This document shows positions 7,832-12,477 of a stretch of DNA of 12,477 bases, in pieces. The notes under the pieces are model-generated. The model was not told the DNA's origin, did no database searches, and saw only the letters and a list, made by a program, of their open reading frames with translations. Source of the stretch: UMGS1851 sp900555605. Its GTDB lineage: Bacteria > Bacillota > Clostridia > UBA1212 > UBA1255. The stretch spans positions 1 through 12,477 of the forward strand of contig CABROF010000075.1 of NCBI GenBank assembly GCA_902472555.1, written 5' to 3'. Position 1 is the stretch's first letter. Each line of letters starts with the position of its first letter. A program made the translations under genes and the position numbers.

Positions 7832-8893
7832 TCAATTAGGGTGTTTCAGCTTTGCCTTTGCGGCAAGAATGCCGGAAATCGTTTTGCCGTCCGACACGCT
7901 GCCGTTTTCGATCATTTCAACCGCTTCTTCAAAAGGCATTCTAATCACATGCAGATATTCGTGGGCATCCCGATGCGGCCGGCCGGGCTTCAGGTCTGTT
8001 GCAAAATAAATATGGAGCTGTTCCGTACAATAGCCGGGAGTAGCAAAATACGTAAACAGCTTCTCCATATGCCCCGCCGTAAAACCGGTTTCCTCTGTTA
8101 GTTCCCGCTGCGCACATAGAAGCGGATCTTCGCCGCATTCCAGCTTTCCAGCGGGAATTTCCAGCAATTCACGGCCGGCGGCAATGCGAAACTGCCGTAC
8201 CAGATACAAAAAACCCTCTTCATCCACTGCAACGACAGCTGCCCCGCCGTTATGGCGAACGACCTCCCGAGGCGCAGTCGTTCCGTCCGGCAGGCGGACC
8301 TGGAGCAGATCCACCTGAAACACGCGTCCCGAAAATTTTCTTTCCTCAGAAATGACAGTTTCGCCTAATGCGCCGGCATAGGCGCGATCCCGGTCAAATA
8401 CGCCTTCGGCCTGCGCATCGGCAGATCTGCCGTTGTCTGCTTCATCCGCTTCCTTTTTCTGTTTAAATGCTGCCGCGGCATTTACCGCCAGCGTATCGCA
8501 GCGATTATTATACGTATTATCACTGTGTCCCTTCACTTTGATCCAGGTTACCTGATGATACTGGCAAAGCCGGTACAGCTCCCGGATCAAATCCGCGTTT
8601 TTCAGCTCCCCGTCTTTACGCTTCCAGCCCATTTTGGCCCATGAATAGACCCAGCCCTTCTGAAAGCTATCCACAACATATGAGCTGTCGGAATACAGTT
8701 CCACCGCGCACGGCTGTTTCAGCAGCTTCAGCGCCTCAATCGGACCTGTCAATTCCATCCTGTTATTCGTCGTCTCCGGCGCTCCGCCGGAGATTTCTTT
8801 TTCCACATCGTCACAGCGCAGAATTGCCCCGTACCCCCCGGGACCCGGATTTCCCGAACAGGCGCCGTCCGTATAGATCACTACTTTTTTCAC
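7832..8893 (-). CDS. rnhA: Bifunctional RNase HI - Nudix (ADP-ribose pyrophosphatase-like) fusion
   Basis: 353 residues in two domains. Residues 1-142 are RNase HI, which cuts RNA in RNA-DNA hybrids: YTDGACSGNPGPGG with Asp9, NNRMELTGPIEAL with Glu47, YSDSSYVVD with Asp69, KGHS with His123, and CDTLA with Asp133, so the full catalytic set is present. A charged Ala/Glu-rich linker (about 143-170) follows. Residues 175-353 are a NudF-like Nudix hydrolase: FSGRVFQVDLLQVRLPDG (187-204), LVRQFR (231-236) and a perfect Nudix box from G249 to F271 (G-x5-E-x7-RELTEETGF). NudF enzymes cleave ADP-ribose to AMP and ribose 5-phosphate. The start is taken as GTG at 8893 because GGAGG lies at 8903-8899; the ATG at 8905 would overlap that site. 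The gene sits 51 nt after proC and 14 nt before the GH42 remnant. One continuous frame spans both domains, with no internal start needed. Confidence 0.9.
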   Translation of the reverse strand: MKKVVIYTDGACSGNPGPGGYGAILRCDDVEKEISGGAPETTNNRMELTGPIEALKLLKQPCAVELYSDSSYVVDSFQKGWVYSWAKMGWKRKDGELKNADLIRELYRLCQYHQVTWIKVKGHSDNTYNNRCDTLAVNAAAAFKQKKEADEADNGRSADAQAEGVFDRDRAYAGALGETVISEERKFSGRVFQVDLLQVRLPDGTTAPREVVRHNGGAAVVAVDEEGFLYLVRQFRIAAGRELLEIPAGKLECGEDPLLCAQRELTEETGFTAGHMEKLFTYFATPGYCTEQLHIYFATDLKPGRPHRDAHEYLHVIRMPFEEAVEMIENGSVSDGKTISGILAAKAKLKHPN

Positions 8894-8898
8894 GCAAA

Positions 8899-8903
8899 CC
8901 TCC
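8899..8903 (-). promoter_or_regulatory. Ribosome binding site that decides the GTG start of the RNase HI-Nudix gene
   Basis: GGAGG lies 5 nt before GTG AAA AAA GTA, which gives the family-typical beginning MKKVVIYTDGACSGN. Starting at the upstream ATG (8905) would place this sequence inside the coding region and leave that ATG with no site of its own. Confidence 0.6.
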
Positions 8904-8944
8904 ATCAAACCGCAGCGCGGTGTCTTGATCGCATCGGTTCCCGA

Positions 8945-9754
8945 TCACAGTATATTTTTTGCTTTTTTTGCGCAGATATCCATGGCCTGCAGAATATCGC
9001 TCCGAAAACCGGAACGCTCTAAAGATGCGACTGCCTCAATTGTCGTCCCGCCGGGTGAGCAGATCATATCCTTCATAACCGCCGGATGCAGACCGGTCTC
9101 CATTAAATAGCGCGCGGTTCCCAGCAGCGTCTGTTCCACCAGCTGATACGCCGTTTCCCGCGGAAAGCCCGCGCGCACCGCGCCGTCAGCCATGGCCTCT
9201 GTCAAAAGACAGATATAACCGGGACTGCTGGAGGTCACTGCAATCATTTCATCAATTAAGCTTTCCCGCTCTACGACGCATACCTTTCCAAAGGTCTCAA
9301 ACAATGCAATGACAGTTTTCCGAAATTCCTCCGCCCGGGGGCAGCGTTCCATATGTGCGAAATAGATACCGCTGATTCCTTCTCCGACCATTGCCGGCAA
9401 ATTCGGAATCGTGCGGACCATCGGAATCTCCCCTAAAATATCGGTAAACCTTTTGACAGATACACCGGCGGCAATGGAGACAAGCAATTTTCCGTTCAAT
9501 AGGTCTTTGATCTCCTGCAGCACGTCGTTTACAAAAATGGGCTTTACGGCAAGCACCGCCACATCAGCGGCGCATACGGCCTCTGCATTGCTTCTGCAGA
9601 CAGTCACCCCGCACTCTGTCCCAAAACGTTCCGCTTTTGCCGAATCCTTATCATAAACGCATATTCCGCCGGGACAGTCCAGCAGCGCCGAACCAGCCGC
9701 GGCACGAATCATTGCGCCGCCCATATTGCCGGCGCCTAAAAATGCAATTTTCAT
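8945..9754 (-). CDS. proC: Pyrroline-5-carboxylate reductase
   Basis: 269 residues, the normal length. ProC reduces 1-pyrroline-5-carboxylate to L-proline with NAD(P)H, the last step of proline synthesis, in the cytosol. The N-terminal Rossmann domain shows FLGAGNMGGAMI (5-16), a LAVKP turn (68-72) and VSIAAGVS (92-99). RTIPNLPAMVGEG (114-126) and the C-terminal dimer and substrate domain follow, with VTSSSPGYICLLTEAMADGAV (173-193) and MICSPGGTTIEAVASLE (230-246). The SSSPGY form replaces the more usual SGSGPAY but keeps the loop. The gene begins 26 nt after the purL stop. AGAAGG lies 14 nt before the ATG, which is a long spacing, and a two-codon ATG GTG TAA sits between them in the same frame. 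Linkage to purine genes is not a known functional pairing. Confidence 0.95.
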   Translation of the reverse strand: MKIAFLGAGNMGGAMIRAAAGSALLDCPGGICVYDKDSAKAERFGTECGVTVCRSNAEAVCAADVAVLAVKPIFVNDVLQEIKDLLNGKLLVSIAAGVSVKRFTDILGEIPMVRTIPNLPAMVGEGISGIYFAHMERCPRAEEFRKTVIALFETFGKVCVVERESLIDEMIAVTSSSPGYICLLTEAMADGAVRAGFPRETAYQLVEQTLLGTARYLMETGLHPAVMKDMICSPGGTTIEAVASLERSGFRSDILQAMDICAKKAKNIL

Positions 9755-9780
9755 CTTTTACACCATCGCCTTCTCACGAA

Positions 9781-12477
9781 TTAACTGAAATAGTTTACTC
9801 CGGAAGCAAAAATTTTCTGATCTTTATTCCCCGGAACATTTTCACACACATAGGAACCGATACGCTCGGAATGCGCCATTTTACCCAACACTCTTCCGTC
9901 CGGACTGGTGATTCCCTCGATACTCCAGACACTGCCGTTGGGGTTGTATTCCGGATCCATGGTCGGAGTTCCTTTTTCGTCTGCATACTGCGTAGCAATC
10001 TGACCATTCTCCGCCAGTTTTTTCAGCAGTTCTCCTTCGGCAACGAAGCGGCCTTCTCCATGGGAAATCGGCACCGTATGCACCTCTCCGGCTTCACAGC
10101 CCCACAGCCACGGCGATTTCACGGAGGCAACCTTTGTGTAGACCATTCTCGAAATATGTCTGCCGATTGTATTAAATGTAAGCGTCGGGTCTGACGCCTT
10201 CAGATCCCGGATCTCGCCGTAGGGCACCAAGCCCAGCTTGATCAGTGCCTGAAAGCCGTTGCAGATTCCGAGCATCAGACCGTCCCGTTCCTTAAGCAGG
10301 CGCATTACGGCATCGCGGATCACCGGATTCCGGAACGCAGTCGCAATAAATTTACCGGAGCCGTCCGGCTCGTCTCCGCCGCTGAATCCGCCGGGAATCA
10401 TAATGATCTGTGCCTGGTCAATCATCTGCCGCATCTGCGCCACCGACGCTTCGATATGGGCAGCCGTCAAATTTTTGAAAATAAAAGGCAGTGCTTTTGC
10501 GCCCGCACCTTCAAAAGCGCGGATTGTATCATATTCGCAGTTTGTGCCGGGGAATACAGGGATAAAAACCCGCGGCCGTGCGATTTTGACAGCGCGCATC
10601 GGTTTTCTGCCCTTTCCGGCAAAGCGGATGTCAGGCACATCTGCTTCTGGGTTCCGGCCGAATTCCGGGAAGATCGCATTTAAGGTGCCGCGCCATGCGG
10701 GCAGCAGCGCCGCAAGCGCAATCACCGTATTTCCGATACGCAGCTCCGGCACATCCGTGGTTCTGCCGAGGAACACAAAACCCTCCCCGAATACATCGGT
10801 TTCCAAAACGGCAGGATCACATTCCATTAGAATACTGCCATACATTTTTTCGAATAAATCAATGCCGCAGCAGGCTGCCGTCTCCGCATCCAAAACAGCG
10901 CCCACCATATTACCGAAAGCCATGGTGCTCATTGCTTCACAAAGTCCGCCGGCCTTTACAGCCTTTGCGCTGAGAATTTTCTTTTCGCAGATTAAGCGGT
11001 GAATTTTTGCATACCGTTCTTTCAAAAGGGTAAAATCAATTTCTTCCCGGCCCTCCGTGTATTTATGCGGTACCCGACAAAGCACCAGCGGATGGCCGCC
11101 GGCTTTCCATTCCGGCGAAATAATTTGCCGTACGTCTGCCGGTGCCACGGCAAAAGCCACCAGCGTAGGCGGTACGTGTATGGACTCAAAGCTCCCGGAC
11201 ATGGAATCCTTGCCTCCAATGGCCGGAATTCCCAATGATATCTGCGCATGAAATGCACCCAGCAGCGCGCTGAAGGGCTTGCCCCATTTTACGGGATCCT
11301 GCCCGAGCCGCTCAAAGTATTCCTGCAGCGTCAGACGCGCTTTTTCACAGCTGCCCCCCATGGCAGTTAAACGGGCCACCGCATCTACAACGGCGCAAAC
11401 GGCACCCTCATAGGGATTGCGTTCCGTCAGGTACGGATCAAAGCCGTATGTCATAATCGTACCGGTTACCGTATCTCCGGCGGGAACCGGCAGTTTGGCA
11501 GCCATTCCCTCACATGGGGTCAGCTGATATTTTCCGCTGAAGGGCATCAGCACGGTGCCGGCTCCGATGGTACTGTCAAATCGTTCCGCCAGTCCTTTCT
11601 GAGAACAGGCATTCAGATCAGCCAGCCGTTCCCGCCACCGGACGTCAAGCGGCTTGTCCGCGCAGCATGCCGGATTCTTCTGCGCAGAAGCTTCCGCACA
11701 GCATTCCCTTCCTACCCGTACATCCGCTTCCTGCCGGACTCCGTTGGTATCCAGGAATTCCCGAGCGATGTCTACAATTGTTCTGTCCCGCCATATCATG
11801 CGCAGGCGTCCCGTATCCGTAATATCCGCCACCTGCACGGCCTCCAGGTTTTCTTCCTCCGCATACCGGATAAAGCGCGCCGCATCCGCTGCAGATACCA
11901 CTACTGCCATCCGCTCCTGGGATTCGGAAATTGCCAACTCCGTTCCGTCGAGGCCTTCATATTTTTTCGGTACGCGGTCCAGATAAATGTCCAGAGCCGG
12001 CGCTAATTCGCCGATTGCCACGCAGACGCCGCCGGCGCCGAAGTCATTGCAGCGCTTGATCAGCGTACTGACCTCCCGATTTCGGAACAGACGCTGCAGT
12101 TTTCGCTCTGTCGGCGGATTTCCCTTCTGTACCTCAGAGCCGCAGGTCATAACCGAATCCACTGTATGCTCCTTTGAGGAACCTGTAGCGCCGCCGATTC
12201 CATCACGGCCCGTACGTCCGCCTAAAAGAATGACCACATCTCCGGACTGAGGCCGGAGACGTACCACATTCTCTGCCGGCGCGGCGGCAATCACCGCGCC
12301 GATTTCCATTCTTTTCGCAGTATAGCCGGGATGATAAATTTCATGGACCTGCCCGGTGGCCAGGCCGATCTGATTTCCGTAGGAGCTGTAGCCCGCAGCC
12401 GCCCCCACCGTAATCTTACGCTGCGGCAGCTTTCCTTTGATGGTTTGAGAAACCGGTACCGTCGGATCGCCGCTGCC
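9781..12477 (-). CDS. purL: Phosphoribosylformylglycinamidine synthase, single-chain (5' part outside window)
   Basis: The frame is open to the right edge of the window, with 898 of an expected roughly 1,240 residues visible; a GTG at 12408 is internal, not a start. The enzyme converts FGAR, ATP and glutamine to FGAM, the fourth step of purine synthesis. Seen in order: the first synthetase half with AAAGYSSYGNQIGLATGQVHE at its edge, GGRTGRDGIGGATGSS (about 12222-12175) and NDFGAGGVCVAIGE; the second half with FDSTIGAGTVLMPF, MTYGFDPYL and IGGKDSMSG; and a C-terminal class I glutaminase domain from about 10590. The glutaminase triad is present: Cys in LGICNGFQ (codon 10263-10261), with His and Glu in MAHSER (codons 9873-9871 and 9867-9865). 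A linker between the halves (codons 11703-11662) carries two Cys-Cys pairs. It is the first visible gene of the minus-strand run; any promoter or purine riboswitch would be off-window. Confidence 0.96.
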   Translation of the reverse strand, partial: GSGDPTVPVSQTIKGKLPQRKITVGAAAGYSSYGNQIGLATGQVHEIYHPGYTAKRMEIGAVIAAAPAENVVRLRPQSGDVVILLGGRTGRDGIGGATGSSKEHTVDSVMTCGSEVQKGNPPTERKLQRLFRNREVSTLIKRCNDFGAGGVCVAIGELAPALDIYLDRVPKKYEGLDGTELAISESQERMAVVVSAADAARFIRYAEEENLEAVQVADITDTGRLRMIWRDRTIVDIAREFLDTNGVRQEADVRVGRECCAEASAQKNPACCADKPLDVRWRERLADLNACSQKGLAERFDSTIGAGTVLMPFSGKYQLTPCEGMAAKLPVPAGDTVTGTIMTYGFDPYLTERNPYEGAVCAVVDAVARLTAMGGSCEKARLTLQEYFERLGQDPVKWGKPFSALLGAFHAQISLGIPAIGGKDSMSGSFESIHVPPTLVAFAVAPADVRQIISPEWKAGGHPLVLCRVPHKYTEGREEIDFTLLKERYAKIHRLICEKKILSAKAVKAGGLCEAMSTMAFGNMVGAVLDAETAACCGIDLFEKMYGSILMECDPAVLETDVFGEGFVFLGRTTDVPELRIGNTVIALAALLPAWRGTLNAIFPEFGRNPEADVPDIRFAGKGRKPMRAVKIARPRVFIPVFPGTNCEYDTIRAFEGAGAKALPFIFKNLTAAHIEASVAQMRQMIDQAQIIMIPGGFSGGDEPDGSGKFIATAFRNPVIRDAVMRLLKERDGLMLGICNGFQALIKLGLVPYGEIRDLKASDPTLTFNTIGRHISRMVYTKVASVKSPWLWGCEAGEVHTVPISHGEGRFVAEGELLKKLAENGQIATQYADEKGTPTMDPEYNPNGSVWSIEGITSPDGRVLGKMAHSERIGSYVCENVPGNKDQKIFASGVNYFS
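11677..11690. repeat. 14-bp perfect palindrome inside purL linker
   Basis: CTTCTGCGCAGAAG is self-complementary and lies between the codons for two Cys-Cys pairs. On its flanks the words CCGCGCAGCATGCC (11658-11671) and CCGCACAGCATTCC (11694-11707) match at 12 of 14 positions, 36 bp apart and so in frame. This may reflect a small duplication or just codon repetition of a similar peptide; no regulatory role is claimed. Confidence 0.4.

Noticed and set aside
7221..8009. Long + strand open frame of 262 codons
   Set aside because: It lies opposite GH78, the GH42 remnant and the Nudix region, has no family resemblance and no ribosome site; it is a shadow of high-GC third positions.
8909..8921. 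Short hairpin ACCGC-AGC-GCGGT between proC and the RNase HI-Nudix gene
   Set aside because: The stem is only 5 bp and no T-run follows on either strand, so it is not a terminator; it may only affect translation slightly.
9755..9766. Two-codon ATG GTG TAA just before proC as a leader peptide
   Set aside because: It is too short to act as an attenuator, sits only 2 nt from the Shine-Dalgarno word, and no alternative stem-loops are visible in the 26-bp gap.
10259..11002. Long + strand open frame of 247 codons inside purL
   Set aside because: It is antisense to well-conserved PurL and rich in Ser/Pro/Ile/Arg, as expected for a complement-frame artefact.
1..12477. CRISPR arrays, tRNA/rRNA genes, IS ends, toxin-antitoxin or defence modules
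   Set aside because: I found no regular spaced repeats, no tRNA cloverleaf, no transposase, and no nuclease/ATPase defence pair; nearly all of the window is filled by the genes listed.

Overview
The window looks like chromosomal DNA from an anaerobic member of the Clostridia (Bacillota), probably a plant- or mucin-sugar-using gut bacterium near Lachnospiraceae or Oscillospiraceae. The reasons are the single-chain clostridial-type PurL, a MurG with the HESD-TPGLAN motif, the NudF and XerD genes close together, good GGAGG-type ribosome binding sites, and several sugar-processing enzymes that lack signal peptides. This placement rests on protein style only; there is no rRNA or marker comparison.

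Layout. On the + strand, positions 1-258 are the end of a D-2-hydroxyacid (glycerate/hydroxypyruvate type) dehydrogenase, followed by an orphan murG (347-1510). murG runs tail-to-tail into a minus-strand gene for a large GH99/GH71-like glycosidase (1494-3557), overlapping it by 17 bp. That glycosidase has its own good promoter at 3632-3660. A + strand XerD-type tyrosine recombinase (3804-4538) comes next; it stops before its catalytic tyrosine and is probably dead. A stem-loop with a T-rich tail (minus strand, 4557-4587) then ends a long minus-strand gene run. In transcription order this run is purL (enters from the right edge, ends 9781), proC, a fused RNase HI-Nudix gene, the remains of a GH42 beta-galactosidase, and a GH78 alpha-L-rhamnosidase.

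How the genes fit together. purL, proC, rnhA-nudF, murG and xerD are housekeeping functions (purine synthesis, proline synthesis, RNA-DNA hybrid removal plus ADP-ribose clean-up, peptidoglycan, chromosome resolution). Among them sit three intracellular glycosidases (GH78, the broken GH42, the GH99/71-like protein), which suggests hydrolysis of imported rhamnose- and galactose-containing oligosaccharides. No transporter or sugar regulator is visible here. Two of the genes are damaged: GH42 keeps its first ~139 codons and, out of frame, what looks like its last ~14 codons; the recombinase lacks its C-terminal ~50 residues.

I see no CRISPR array, rRNA, tRNA, IS element, prophage or obvious undescribed defence system. 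The most unusual items are the RNase HI-NudF fusion, the precise internal deletion in GH42, the truncated XerD and the cytosolic GH99/71-like enzyme with two flanking carbohydrate-binding-like domains.
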